Shown: positions 9,628 through 21,021 of the stretch, in pieces
How the letters are laid out: each line of letters starts with the position of its first letter
Numbering within the stretch: the first letter of the stretch is position 1
Source: Ecdyonurus torrentis
Taxonomy: Eukaryota; Arthropoda; Insecta; Ephemeroptera; Heptageniidae
Reading direction: 5' to 3'
Assembly: GCA_949318235.1 (NCBI GenBank)
Contig: OX439130.1
Location: 37,024,085 to 37,088,084 of the forward strand
DNA: 64,000 nt
Notes under the pieces: model-generated
The model's database searches: none
Told to the model about the DNA's origin: nothing
What the model saw: the letters and a program-made list of their open reading frames with translations, nothing else
Position numbers and translations under genes: made by a program

Positions 9628-12042
9628 GAAAGTAAAAAATACACTGCATTCACTGTGCCATCAGGAAAATATGCTGGCACATATGAATACAATTTTATGC
9701 CTCAGGGATTAAAAAATGCATCTGCTAGTATGCAGCGATTTTTAGATGGTCTCCTTCATAATCTATCACCTCTTATAGTTTTAGCCTATATAGATGATTT
9801 ATGTATTGTTTCCGACTCAATTGAACAAAATATTGAGCGCACGCGCTTAGTGTTAGAGCGTCTACAATACGGCAATGTAACAGTAAATCTCAAAAAATGT
9901 AATTTCTGCGTTGAAAAAATAATATTTTTAGGCTATACTATTGAAAATAACACCATATCTGCCGACCCAAGATTAATTCAAAAAATTCAAGATTTTAAAA
10001 TTCCAGAGGATATACGTGACGTCATGGCTTGGAATGGTCTCTCTGGCTATTATCGTATTTTAATTAAAAATTATGCAGAAATAAATCGTCCAATCACTGA
10101 CTTACTTAAAGACCACAAAAATAATTTAAAGAAAAAAGTAAAATTCACTCAAGAATGTATTGATGCTTTCTTAAAAATTAAAGACATTATGACGTCACAA
10201 CCATTTCTGATTATTGCTGATCCAAGTAAAGAATTCCGTTTATGTGTGGACACGAGCGGATGGGCTAGCGGCGCAGTACTAGAGCAATTAGGACAAGATG
10301 GAATTTATCATCCTTGTGCTTATGCATCCCGCAAACTTGCTCCTAGAGAACAAGCTGAATCTGCTGCAATTCGTGAAATGATAGGTTTTTGTTGGGCTCT
10401 AAAACACTTCAAATTTTATTTATACGGCCAACCAAACTTCACTGTAGTTGTTGATAATGCTGCTCTCAAGTATTTATTAACAATGAAAAACCCAAATAGT
10501 AAACTACTACGTATGACGCTTGAAATTGCTGACTATAATTTTACTGTTGTTCATAGAGCAGGACTTTCACATGGAAATGCTGACTCTCTATCAAGATTTG
10601 TAAATACAGTTAAAATATTTGATTTAGATGAATTACAGCGCCATCAACAACGTGACCCAGAATGTAAATTATTATGTAAAAAACCAAAATTCTTCAAAAA
10701 CGATGGTATACTATGGTATCAGTCAGCCAAAGGGCCACGTGCTGTAATTCCAAAATCACTTCGTAAAGTAATATTATCACAAGAGCATGACTCAATTCTT
10801 TCTGCTCATTGCGGCAAACAAATTACTAATAAAAAAATCGCTTCTCAATATTATTGGCCAAATAGACAACGAGACGTTGATTTTTATTGTCTTACTTGTG
10901 CCTCGTGCGCTGCACGACGAGAAACCGATAAAACAAAAATGAAATTAGTAAAAATGCCCGAAGCTACTGAAGTTTTTCAAATTGTTGGAATAGATATAAC
11001 GCAACTTCCGCCTACAGGCGAATATCAATATATACTAACTATTATTGATTTTTTTAGTCGTTATTTAGTAATGATTCCAATGGAAAATCAAGAAGCATCA
11101 ACTGTTGCACGTTACTTTGTACAAAATTTTGCCTTAAAATATAACTGCCCTGAAATTATTTTCTCTGACCAAGGTCGTCAATTTGAATCTGAACTTTTCT
11201 CTGAAATGTGTAAATTATTAGATGTTACAAAGCTAAAAAGTAGTCCCCACCACCCGCAATCAAATGGTAGGACTGAAATTGTGCATAAAGAAATTAAAAA
11301 GATGCTATCTCATTATGTAAATAAAAATCAAAAAAATTGGCCACAATTACTACAATATGCAGTATGTGCACATAATATTAAACCTCACTCAAGCTGCATA
11401 TATTCACCACATGAAATTGTGTTCAATAAAAAAATGAGAACTCCTTTTTCTCTAGTACAAGATAGCATGCCTGAAATCAACAATTCAGCAGTACAGCAAT
11501 TAGCATCTAATTTAAGAAAAATATGGGATGAAGTTATTGTAAATAATGAAAAGGCATTCAATAAATATGCAACAGCCCATGACAAGAAAGCACAAGAAAT
11601 AGTTTTCAAAATAGGAGATCAAGTATTACTTCATGACAAGACACCGAACAAAGGCCAAAACTTGAAATTAACACCATCCTATTCTGGACCATATATTGTG
11701 ACTAAAATTCTATCTAATGTAAACACCCAAATTCAACTTCCAAATAGATTATTAAATGTGCATAATAATAGGTTGAAGTTGGTAAAGCATAGAGCGAATA
11801 ATGCCGCGTCTGTATGTTCTCAGGTTGCAACCCAAGCCGTGGACACAACTGCTGACGACAATTCACACCATCCGCAAACTGTACAGCAAGCACCAACTAC
11901 AGGAAACGCTGACACGTTGGTTACCACGCAGCAACGTCCCGCTCAACCTGACCCGCAACAAACTGCAACGCAGGACAATCGTCGTATTACACGCCAAACA
12001 ACACGCAAGTTACAAGGTCTTAAAACACCAAACCACGCTTGA
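9628..12042 (+). CDS. pol: pol, 3' part: rest of reverse transcriptase, RNase H, integrase
   Basis: This is the same frame as the preceding part, after the TAA at 9625-9627; the first ATG is at 9655. Reverse transcriptase: YIDD at 9787-9798. RNase H: an acidic Asp in VDTSGWASGAVL near 10237, a Glu in AIREM, and VVDNAALKYL near 10450. Integrase: an HHCC zinc-binding region near 10790-10910, then catalytic Asp 10993, Asp 11167 and Glu 11275, which gives the classical D,D35E spacing. A GPY-type tail (SGPYIVTKI) lies near 11680. The last 80 residues are low-complexity Gln/Thr-rich. Element-encoded enzymes copy RNA to DNA and insert it, here with a 4-bp staggered cut. The stop at 12040-12042 is 14 bases before the next ATG. 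Confidence 0.92.
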   Translation, partial: ESKKYTAFTVPSGKYAGTYEYNFMPQGLKNASASMQRFLDGLLHNLSPLIVLAYIDDLCIVSDSIEQNIERTRLVLERLQYGNVTVNLKKCNFCVEKIIFLGYTIENNTISADPRLIQKIQDFKIPEDIRDVMAWNGLSGYYRILIKNYAEINRPITDLLKDHKNNLKKKVKFTQECIDAFLKIKDIMTSQPFLIIADPSKEFRLCVDTSGWASGAVLEQLGQDGIYHPCAYASRKLAPREQAESAAIREMIGFCWALKHFKFYLYGQPNFTVVVDNAALKYLLTMKNPNSKLLRMTLEIADYNFTVVHRAGLSHGNADSLSRFVNTVKIFDLDELQRHQQRDPECKLLCKKPKFFKNDGILWYQSAKGPRAVIPKSLRKVILSQEHDSILSAHCGKQITNKKIASQYYWPNRQRDVDFYCLTCASCAARRETDKTKMKLVKMPEATEVFQIVGIDITQLPPTGEYQYILTIIDFFSRYLVMIPMENQEASTVARYFVQNFALKYNCPEIIFSDQGRQFESELFSEMCKLLDVTKLKSSPHHPQSNGRTEIVHKEIKKMLSHYVNKNQKNWPQLLQYAVCAHNIKPHSSCIYSPHEIVFNKKMRTPFSLVQDSMPEINNSAVQQLASNLRKIWDEVIVNNEKAFNKYATAHDKKAQEIVFKIGDQVLLHDKTPNKGQNLKLTPSYSGPYIVTKILSNVNTQIQLPNRLLNVHNNRLKLVKHRANNAASVCSQVATQAVDTTADDNSHHPQTVQQAPTTGNADTLVTTQQRPAQPDPQQTATQDNRRITRQTTRKLQGLKTPNHA

Positions 12043-12056
12043 ACATTTTCCCCAGC

Positions 12057-12287
12057 ATGACAACCGTTAGATTCAACCCCACACAAATGCGTGATATTTT
12101 AAATGCGTTGTTTTTCTGTGATCCTTATGATTTACCCGAAGAACTTTTAAACCTCCAAACTAAACTAGAACAGCAAATCACTTTTATAATAGAATATTTT
12201 GGTATCAGAAAATGTAATGCCTGCAAAGCAAATAGCGCATGTACTAATATTAATCGTAACTGTGGTACTCTATACCAAAAATTTTAA
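12057..12287 (+). CDS. Small cysteine-bearing ORF between pol and env
   Basis: 76 residues from the ATG at 12057, starting 14 bases after the pol stop in a different frame. It begins MTTVRFNP, has a Leu-rich helix-like middle, and ends in a cysteine cluster of pattern C-x2-C-x5-C-x6-C (KCNACKANSAC...), with one more Cys near residue 18. I do not recognise the protein. Most errantiviruses go directly from pol to env, so an accessory protein is possible; the paired cysteines would fit a small zinc-binding or disulfide-bonded protein. It has no signal peptide or membrane segment. Chance is not excluded for an ORF this short, but its position, length in AT-rich DNA and non-random composition favour a real gene. 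Confidence 0.5.
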   Translation: MTTVRFNPTQMRDILNALFFCDPYDLPEELLNLQTKLEQQITFIIEYFGIRKCNACKANSACTNINRNCGTLYQKF

Positions 12288-12411
12288 CATCTTACACCCA
12301 AGTGAAATTGCTAAGTGATAAACTTATAAACTGTGACTTTCCTTAATTTCATCATTAATATATAAAACTGTATGACAATTTATCATCATAAAAATTGCAT
12401 GAACTTTAAAA

Positions 12412-12447
<36 letters not shown>

Positions 12448-12654
12448 AAAATCATACAGTAATATCAATTTATATTCCATTCATATTCATATAAAATAAA
12501 TTTAATCTATAAATAGTAATAAGTTAAAAATCATAATCCAGAACAATCTGTACATTATAAAAAATAACAATAAATAAGAGAAGAATAAAAATAAGTAAAA
12601 AAAAAATAATAATAATAAAATAAAATAAAAAATAAAAATAATACTAACTTTAAA
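12288..12654 (+). other. pol-env intergenic stretch
   Basis: AT-rich, with (AAT)n near 12411-12436, an A-run to 12451, and more A/T runs near 12595-12640. No ORF. The splice acceptor for an env mRNA would be expected here, but none stands out. Confidence 0.5.
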
Positions 12655-14547
12655 ATGTGGTCGCCACTATTCATTATTTTGCTTTTTCATATTGCATTTT
12701 TAACATACTTCTCTAGCAGCATAGAGATTAAAAAACTAAATAATACAGTATTATTTAGTAAAACAAAATCCGTTACCATAACAGGTAGCCGATGCCACCT
12801 TGCTCTGGAATATGATTTACAAGAATTAAAATTGGAACATGAGGCTTTACATAGTATTTTTCAACAATTAAATACAAGTGCCTATATGCAAATTAATTCT
12901 AAACGATCTAATATATTTAGAGTATTAGATTCAACACTATACTATACAAGCCACATGTTTCAACTTTATACAAATCAGTTAGAAAATGTCATCAATTTTG
13001 CGCGAATTAAAAATAAATATAAACGAGAAGCATGGTTTCCGATTTTGGGAGATTTTTTACATACTTCCATCGGAACATTAGCACAAAAAGATGGCCATAC
13101 CATAAATAAAAAAATAACAACCTTACAAAACACACTTACAGGCACACAAAACACTATTGACAAAACAATTCTATACATTAAAAACATGGAAACTACAGTA
13201 AAATCAGACATTTTTATATTAAAAAACTTAACTTCTGAAATAGTTGAAAAATTTAATGAATTACAAAAGTTTTTAGAAGGAAAAATCAATGATCAAGACC
13301 TTAAAATTTACAACATCCAACTAGCCTTAAAACTCATAACTGACATTCAAACGTTAAGTTTTTTAATAAACACGGCGACAGAAAAACTAAAAAAAATTGA
13401 AATTGGTTTTCAAAGTGCATTACACAACAAATTAATAACTGAATTAATACCCCCGAAACAATTTTTAGAATACTTAAACACGGTTAAAATAGCGCTCCCT
13501 AAAGAATTTCAATTAATAACTGACGCAAACATACAAAATATACAAAAATTCTATGATATAGCCACCATTCATACATTTAATAACGATAAAAACATTCGTT
13601 TTATTATAGATATACCGATAATAAATATTGATGATATTTTCAACGAATATACCATATACAATATTCCAGTTTACGACCCCAAACTCAATAAATATGTATC
13701 ATTTGATTTACCTAAATACATATATATAGGAAAATCACTGAAAGAATATTTTCTTTCACCCCCCACCACCATAACTTGCATGCATGTAAATAACATATGT
13801 GAAATCAACGATCCTATAATATCAACAAACTTAGAATCGTGCTCGTTAAATTTGCTCTTACAAAAGAATTACTCTATGTGTAACCCAATATATCACATTC
13901 AAACAAGCCCCATAATATATAATACACCAGCTGGCATTGCTATAGCCACATTTGAATCCACCTCATTCATTTTAACTTGCTTGCATGCTAATAACACTGA
14001 AACTAAATCTGTACCGCTCACTTTAAATGGCTCATATTTAATAACAGATTCCGAAAACTGTGAGATAAGTACTTCTAATTACCGCCTCACATCAAAGTTT
14101 TCCCTACAAAATAACTTCAAATATTCAGTTCCCCACACTAATATGTTTATGTTTGGTAATGCAATCGACATATCACAACCTGAACATATTTCTCTTCCAA
14201 AACTAAATAATACTTTAGAAATGTTAAATAAAGTAGACTGGAATATTACTTCTAAGATAGATTTTCAAACACTTATAAAGCATGCTACTAATAATATTTT
14301 ATTACATAAAATAAATAATAATCAACAAACAAATGCAGATACTATTGATCAAATGCAAAAAGATCAAGAAAAAAATTTAACAAATAATATACTGTGGCAT
14401 ATATTGTCAAGTGCAAGCATGAGCACAATCATTTTAATAAGCATTATCATTTTCTTGTACATTTACTTATCAAAAACATGTTGTTTCCGTGTACCGATGG
14501 TACTTATGCCACATGTATTACAAGAAAATGAAGAAATAATCATTTAA
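12655..14547 (+). CDS. env: env: baculovirus F-like class I fusion envelope glycoprotein
   Basis: 630 residues with an uninterrupted frame. A hydrophobic signal peptide spans about residues 1-22. A basic cleavage motif KYKR ends at residue 124 and is followed by a hydrophobic fusion-peptide-like stretch and a heptad-rich helix, as in the F-type envelopes of insect errantiviruses and baculoviruses. The middle and C-terminal ectodomain holds clustered cysteines (about 375-450) and several N-x-S/T sites. A strongly hydrophobic membrane anchor lies near residues 590-612, followed by a short cytoplasmic tail of about 25 residues. It would mediate membrane fusion if made, presumably from a spliced mRNA. 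The family call rests on this architecture and the cleavage region; overall sequence similarity was not computed. Confidence 0.85.
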   Translation: MWSPLFIILLFHIAFLTYFSSSIEIKKLNNTVLFSKTKSVTITGSRCHLALEYDLQELKLEHEALHSIFQQLNTSAYMQINSKRSNIFRVLDSTLYYTSHMFQLYTNQLENVINFARIKNKYKREAWFPILGDFLHTSIGTLAQKDGHTINKKITTLQNTLTGTQNTIDKTILYIKNMETTVKSDIFILKNLTSEIVEKFNELQKFLEGKINDQDLKIYNIQLALKLITDIQTLSFLINTATEKLKKIEIGFQSALHNKLITELIPPKQFLEYLNTVKIALPKEFQLITDANIQNIQKFYDIATIHTFNNDKNIRFIIDIPIINIDDIFNEYTIYNIPVYDPKLNKYVSFDLPKYIYIGKSLKEYFLSPPTTITCMHVNNICEINDPIISTNLESCSLNLLLQKNYSMCNPIYHIQTSPIIYNTPAGIAIATFESTSFILTCLHANNTETKSVPLTLNGSYLITDSENCEISTSNYRLTSKFSLQNNFKYSVPHTNMFMFGNAIDISQPEHISLPKLNNTLEMLNKVDWNITSKIDFQTLIKHATNNILLHKINNNQQTNADTIDQMQKDQEKNLTNNILWHILSSASMSTIILISIIIFLYIYLSKTCCFRVPMVLMPHVLQENEEIII

Positions 14548-14927
14548 AAAAAAATAAAAAAAAAAAAAAAAAAAAAAAAATAATCAATAAATAATTAAAA
14601 TTATTTTTTATAACATATTAAATCAATCATACTTATTATTAAAAAAAAAAAAAAAAAAAAAAAATCTGCATTTGCTTTTTATAGTAATAATTATAATATA
14701 CTTTTATAGGAATATTAAACTAACACTATATAAGCATACAGCTGCTTATATAAAGGTTCTCTCATCAAGAGAACAAGAGAGTTACTTATCATATTTCATT
14801 AATTGCATACCATACAACGTTGCAATATGTACTATGTACAGCTTTCTTCATCACATTACACGCCTCATCAATCCCTTCAAACCTGATTTCATTCTTGGGG
14901 GCAAGAATATTCCGAGCAGGGGGGTAT
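14548..14927 (+). other. 3' untranslated part and polypurine tract
   Basis: Long A runs (about 14548-14580 and 14641-14664), then a non-coding stretch. It ends with the purine run GAGCAGGGGGG at 14914-14924, three bases before the 3' LTR; this is the likely plus-strand primer. A short ORF at 14672-14932 runs into the LTR and lacks recognisable features. Confidence 0.7.
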
Positions 14928-15382
14928 TGTAACCCACCTCGGAGTTAGCATAGATAATATTCATTTTATCTGTATTTTCACTCATTCGAAAATACCGCGT
15001 ATAAATGCGCAGCATGGAATTTTCCATAATTTTATGCTGCGCTTGCAATAAGTGATGTGATGAGGTGAGCTCGACGGGACAGGCAGTTCAGTTCAGGTGC
15101 CCATGTAATGCACCTGCACTGCGCCTTTTTGTAATTTGGGCAAATTAAGAATAAACCTATGACAGGTTAACTTACAACCTTTTTATTGAAGTGACACTAC
15201 CTTCCCATTATAAGTTTAGTGAATCTAGTTAGTGTAATTAATAGTATACTACGCCCCACGTTCGACGTTCACGTGAGCCGGCTACTTGACGAGGCGGCGG
15301 CGGCGGTAGCTGAGGCAGCGGCTGGCTGGAGAGAAGGAGAGGAGCTCACTCGCAACCGACTACACGACTACGCGCGGCTACA
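14928..15382 (+). repeat. 3' LTR
   Basis: 455 bp. Read by eye against 6016-6470 I find a single difference (position 16 of the LTR). Followed by the ATGA duplication at 15383-15386. Confidence 0.95.
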
Positions 15383-15386
15383 ATGA

Positions 15387-16514
15387 TTAACACTATCATA
15401 TCATAGAATTTTAAAAAAATAATTGGAATAATATTCTTATTTAAATTCATAAATTATTTACATTTTCTTTAAAAAAACGTAAATCCTGTAACGAATATTG
15501 AGTGTCTGTGGTATTGCCTAAGATTCGTGGAGCCTGAATGTAGCTTACAAGAAAGAATTAAACTGAGTGTATCACACAAGATTGAAACGGTTAGTTCTCT
15601 ATCACATTAAGGCGATATATCTGAAACGTGCATGAGTCATGCATTGAAAGAAAACAGATCTTGAAATCCTCCGCTAGTACAAAATTTAGCACAAATTGAA
15701 ATAATGCATCGTAACTATGGTGTATTTTATCTATTTTAAAAACTATTTATTTATTTGCAATTAGAATAAATATCATTTGCTCGGAGATTTTAAACAGAAG
15801 CTATGCGCATAGAGTTATGCATTAATTATAAATTTGTGCTGGCGAAATCTAAATGTATTTAAATTCCAGATTTCTTGATCCCAAGGATCCGGATGGAAAT
15901 TTGGATAACGGATAATTTTTATCTAGATAAAAAAATCCTTTTTTTTTGTAGAAATCAAATAGATTCGAGTTCTATCTAATTCTTTTGTATTTGTATTTAA
16001 TATTTTTGTATATTAATTTTAAAAATACGTTTTTAATTAAACCGTAACGACAGAACGATTAAAATTTAGCAAAATAAAACGAAAAATAGTCGAGATATAT
16101 TGTGGGCAAAACACACTTACACATTGGAACGAAAAAAAATATACAAATTACGCATTACATAAAAAAACAAGTTGTTTTATAATTTATCCTCCTGAACTTA
16201 TTTTGAACAATACAACTTTTAAATATTTAAATTTGTGATGCAATTGAAATGGTAAATAGCAATTGTTTTGTGCACTAAAATTTTACAAAATAATTAATTT
16301 ATATAGTTTGATAAATAATAGGTTGGATACTTTATTAAAACATAAGCGAGCAAAATAAAAGGAATTACCAAAAAAAGGATTTTAAAAGCATAATATTTAT
16401 ATTATAAAATATTTTAATAATAAACAAAAATAATTAAATGTAAAGTTTTTATTATTCAACTTATAGTTAAATCAGTATAAGATAAATAAAAACTATAGTA
16501 ATTTTACATTATAC
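15387..16514. other. Loop of the split inverted-repeat element, non-coding
   Basis: Right-hand part of the loop of the 4921-17272 element. AT-rich, no ORF of 60 codons, no recognised repeat. Confidence 0.45.
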
Positions 16515-17272
16515 AAAAAAATCATAGTGATAGGAAATGCGTGAGAAAAAGTATAAAATATAGATATTTTGTATAATAATGTTACTACTGAAAAAGACAA
16601 AAAAAGTATAGAATTTTTTCTTATTATTCTAACATAACATTTACATGTTGTCGTGGTCGCTTCTTCACTAGATAATTCAGGTGAGGAGAAAAAATGTATT
16701 GTTAATCTCGTAAGGGGAAATTCTATAGTACTGTTTACTAACTTTGATATGCATTTTTCTTAAATTATTGTAAATTAGTTTTCGATGAAACATTTGTAAA
16801 TTTTTTTCCATTTTTAAATTACAATACTGATTTGACGCTTGCGATTTAAATTTGACGTTTATAAGTTAAGGTGTTTTCGTTTAGCAAATTTTTACAGCTA
16901 ATTAAATAACACAAAAAATATAGCATTTTTTTTAAAATTTCTTAGATATTTATAAAGAGGAAGACCTAAGGCTAATTTTCCTCACTAATAATATCTACTT
17001 ATCTTTAATAATAACTAAGATATCGCATCTTAAAAAGGAGACGACAAAAACATGTAGCAAAAATAACGATTTTGCGAAACGTTTCTCCTTGCCACGGGGT
17101 CAAATTTTGCGATTGTTGCCCCACCACACTTACCAGCAAAACTACGTTATATTGTCTTCACTCTTTTATCTTCATTTAAGCAGATATACCTACCAAGTTA
17201 ACTTCAGGTTTCATTTTCTATATTTTTTTTTGATAAATCCCGTATGGCCTTTACGGAATGGGAGCAACGATA

Positions 17273-17896
17273 TATAAAACAATGTTGAAAAAACCTTACA
17301 AAACTGCAGTAAAAAGATTATATAGTGATATATTATAATGCATTATCTCTATATATATAACATTTTTAGACTCCATAGAGCATAAAAATTAAAGTTAGAA
17401 CTATAATGATTTATATATCAAGAAAGAATAAAATCTTTAATCAAAAAAATATATTTCAAACTCTTGTTAAAGCAAATTAAAAGAAAAAGAAATTGAAAAA
17501 TATAATGCCCTTTAAAATATAACATCTTCAATAAAAAATCTTAGCAAACAGTGTATAAAAAAATACGAAATATGTATTATGTTTCTTCAAGCATAAAGAA
17601 TTTAAAGGCAAAAATGCACTTTAATCTTTAATAAAAAAGCAGGTGTGGAACGTTTTATATGTGTCAAAAAATTATGTATAGGAAAGATCCCAAACATCTA
17701 TGAGAAAAAATTCAGGTAGTTTGTTATTTTTTGTGTTTTTTTTAAGAGCAAATATCAATACTCTTTTGCTCAGGTTAAAAGTGCATTGAAAAAAATATAT
17801 ATGACGTCATAAAAATTCCATCAAATTTTTTTGTTAAAATAATAACCTATAATTATAATTATTACAATTATGAAAATCTAAAATTTATATTATAAT
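17273..17896. other. AT-rich non-coding stretch
   Basis: Nothing recognised between the inverted-repeat element and the motif-array element that starts at 17899. Confidence 0.4.
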
Positions 17897-17898
17897 AT

Positions 17899-20029
17899 CC
17901 CGAGTAAAATTTTAACGATGACACAACGATGAAATAAGAATGACAAATAAATGCGACACAAAGATGAAATAACGATGAAACGTGTCCCATTTCATCGTTA
18001 TTTCATCGTTAGCCCCATGTTATTATTATGGAGTTAAAAAATAGAAATATTAGCAAAATGAGCAAAATATTTTCGATGAAATTTCAATGACATAAGTATG
18101 AAACAACGATGACATAAGTATGAAACAACGATGACATAAGTATGACACAACGATGACTTAAATGAGAAATAATGACGACAAAATTATACTACTAGAAATT
18201 ATCGATGAAATTTCAATGACATATGTATGCAATAAAGATGACAAAAATTTTCAGCATAATTTTAATAATGTAAAAATATGAAATATCGACGACAAACTTT
18301 CAAAGTACACAGGCGACCACCTCGGAGACCTGCCTGTTAATAAAATCTAGTGCCTGCCTATATACCAAATGCGACCAAATGCTACCTGCCTATCATGAAA
18401 TTTTATATACGGGGTTGGAGTTTTCTTATTTAGTGTAGAGTCGTTCGCATTATATTATATAAAAAAGCTTTCCAAACTCAGTAACCCAGCATTTTTTGAG
18501 TCTCAACTGAAACTTGTTTTGCAGATTTCTTAATTAATTTGTAATCAAGTGAATACTTTAATACAAATCTAAGTCAAAAAACACAATAAATCGTCATTTT
18601 TGTAGTAAATTGAATATTTTATTAATAATTAAAACTTTTATAACCTGCCCTAAAAAGTAATTAAACCTCCGAAACAAACGAAAAAATACGTATTTATTAA
18701 TTCTTGACTTTGAATATTTTTTTTTCAAATCTGAGAGTCACCGGGAAAAGCTACTATATTACATTGCACTACCACAAAGATTTTGTACAGGATTCTAATC
18801 ATAATATATATTTATCAAATATATTGCTTGTATTGAATATTAATTAAACGCAACAATGTATTTGCAATATTTATTATATTTTTTTATGCATTATTTTATG
18901 CATTAAATAAAAGCTAAGTAATTGTCCGTTTTTTTGCACTAAAAATTACTTTTCCATATATTTATGCAATACTAAATTTTGAATTGATTGAAGCATATTT
19001 ATAATTTTTTTTTTATTTTCTTTTAATGCTTGCAATTAATTTGCCTTATCGTACGCGTGTTAAGAAAAATATAACAATAAAAATACAATCAATTTAACAA
19101 TTTTTGTTACGCTTTTCTAGAGTTAATAAGCACATTGACTATATTTAAAGCTGATTTAAATAATAAGCACAATTTTTAGCAAAATATTAAATTTCGTTAC
19201 ACTTATAACTATTATAATATAAAATAATTATTTTTTTTTACAATATTGAAAAATACACACTCCGAAACCGTTTAGCATGCATTTTTGCACATAGGGAAAA
19301 AATATAATCATGTCAGTAGTAATTTTAATCAAACACGTTATATTAATATAAAATAATTATTTAATTATATATAATGATATTTTTCTATCAATCTACCAGC
19401 TAAAATAGAAAATTCGATGACTTAAAGATGACACAACGGCGATATGAACATTTTTATTTTTGTAAATATGAAATAAGTATGACAATAAAAACTTATTGAT
19501 GAAATAACGATGGCAGCTTTAATTTTCAAAAAATCTAAATACGACACAACAATGACATGGTTAAAAATTCAATATTCATGTAAAAAGCCAATAAATTATT
19601 ATTTCTTCGTGTCATCGTTATTTCATACATATTGAATTTTAATCGTTGTCGTCGTTGTGTCGCATTTAGGTTTTTGAAAAATAAAACTGCCATCGTTATT
19701 TCATCAATAATTTTTTGCTGTCATACTTATTTCATTTTTGTAAAAACAAAAAATTTCATGTCGTTGTTGTGTCGGATTTAGGTTTTTGAAAAATAAAAAT
19801 TGCCATCGTTATTTCATCAATAATTTTTTGCTGTCATACTTATTTCATTTTTGTAAAAACAAAAAATTTCATGTCGTCGGTATGTCGTGTTTTTGTCATC
19901 GAAATTTAATTGTTAGAAATTTTAAATACTTTGTCTTCATTAAATCGCAGTTGTGTCATCGTTATGGGACATTTCATTGAAATTTCATTGAAAAATCATA
20001 GAAATGTCATAGTTAGCGTTCTTCTCGGG
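17899..20029. mobile_element. Motif-array element 1 (ACGATGACA / TTTCATCGTTAT type)
   Basis: 2,131 bp with CCCGAG...CTCGGG ends (left CCCGAGTAAAA, right complement CCCGAGAAGAA). It is flanked by AT on both sides; because both flanks continue as ATAT, the target duplication is 2 bp or slightly more. Both ends are packed with variants of ACGATGACA, ACGATGAAATA and their complements (17910-18300 and 19410-20010). The middle (18300-19400) is plain AT-rich DNA. One sub-block of about 120 bases near 19665-19880 is repeated in tandem. No transposase is visible, so it is non-autonomous. Confidence 0.7.
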
Positions 20030-20301
20030 ATATATTTATAAAATTAAATGAATATAAATAAAACACTTAATTTCTATATAATCATTTTTATTTTATATAG
20101 TCTTTTAATGCTATTATATATTAAGAGAAAAATAGAAAAAAACATTTATTTATATTATATAGTTATAACGTTATAAACTAAAACCAGTTATACATAAAAT
20201 ATTTTAGAATGTAAAATATAGAGTTTAAACAAATAAAACGTTTTTTTTAAACGTATAACTTGATACAAAAATTATGAATTTATGTGATTTACATATATAT
20301 T

Positions 20302-21021
20302 TATTCATTCATTCATTTACTCGTTCATTCATTCATTCATTCATTCATTCATTCATTCATTCATTCATTCATTCATTCATTCATTCATTCATTCATTCAT
20401 TCATTCATTCATTCATTCATTCATTCATTCATTCATTCATTCATTCATTCATTCATTCATTCATTCATTCATTCATTCATTCATTCATTCATTCATTCAT
20501 TCATTCATTCATTCATTCATTCATTCATTCATTCATTCATTCATTCATTCATTCATTCATTCATTCATTCATTCATTCATTCATTCATTCATTCATTCAT
20601 TCATTCATTCATTCATTCATTCATTCATTCATTCATTCATTCATTCATTCATTCATTCATTCATTTATTCATTCATTCATTCATTCATTCATTCATTCAT
20701 TCATTCATTCATTCATTCATTCATTCATTCATTCATTCATTCAATCATTCATTCATTCATTCATTCATAAATTCATTCATTCATTCATTCATTCATTCAT
20801 TCATTCATTCATTCATTCATTCATTCATTCATTCATTCATTCATTCATTCATTCATTCATTCATTCATTCATTCATTCATTCATTCATTCATTCATTCAT
20901 TCATTCATTCATTCATTCATTCATTCATTCATTCATTCATTCATTCATTCATTCATTCATTCATTCATTCATTCATTCATTCATTCATTCATTCATTCAT
21001 TCATTCATTCATTCATTCATT
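20302..21021 (+). repeat. Very long (CATT)n microsatellite
   Basis: About 700 bases of nearly perfect tetranucleotide CATT/TTCA with only a few interruptions (near 20313, 20665, 20743 and 20769). The long Phe-Ile-His-Ser ORFs through it are an artefact: a 4-base repeat read in triplets gives the same tetrapeptide in every frame. Confidence 0.98.

Larger units (their letters stand above)
6016..15382 (+). mobile_element. Complete endogenous retrovirus / Gypsy-type (errantivirus-like) element
   Basis: A 9,367-bp element with two 455-bp LTRs, TG...CA ends and a 4-bp target duplication ATGA (6012-6015 and 15383-15386). Order: LTR, primer-binding site, gag, pol (protease, reverse transcriptase, RNase H, integrase), a small ORF, env, polypurine tract, LTR. 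RNase H before integrase and the GPY-type integrase tail place it with Gypsy (Ty3) elements. An envelope of the baculovirus F-like type places it with insect errantiviruses. I saw one LTR mismatch (6031 T versus 14943 G), so the insertion is recent. The copy is not fully intact because pol has an in-frame stop at 9625-9627. Confidence 0.95.
4921..17272. mobile_element. Inverted-repeat DNA element, split by the endogenous retrovirus
   Basis: Bases about 4921-5695 reappear inverted at about 16515-17272. The outer ends read ATATCGTTGCTCCCATTCCG on the left and its complement CGGAATGGGAGCAACGATAT on the right. Internal landmarks include the block around 5545-5575 and its mirror at 16640-16670. 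Without the 9.4-kb retrovirus and its ATGA duplication, the element would be about 3 kb with arms of about 760 bases and a loop of about 1.45 kb. No transposase ORF is visible, so it is probably non-autonomous. Flanking ATA on both sides is compatible with a 2-3 bp target duplication but is ambiguous in this AT-rich DNA. Confidence 0.7.

Noticed and set aside
14672..14932. 86-codon ORF between env and the 3' LTR
   Set aside because: No domain, runs into the LTR, and sits in the 3' untranslated region.
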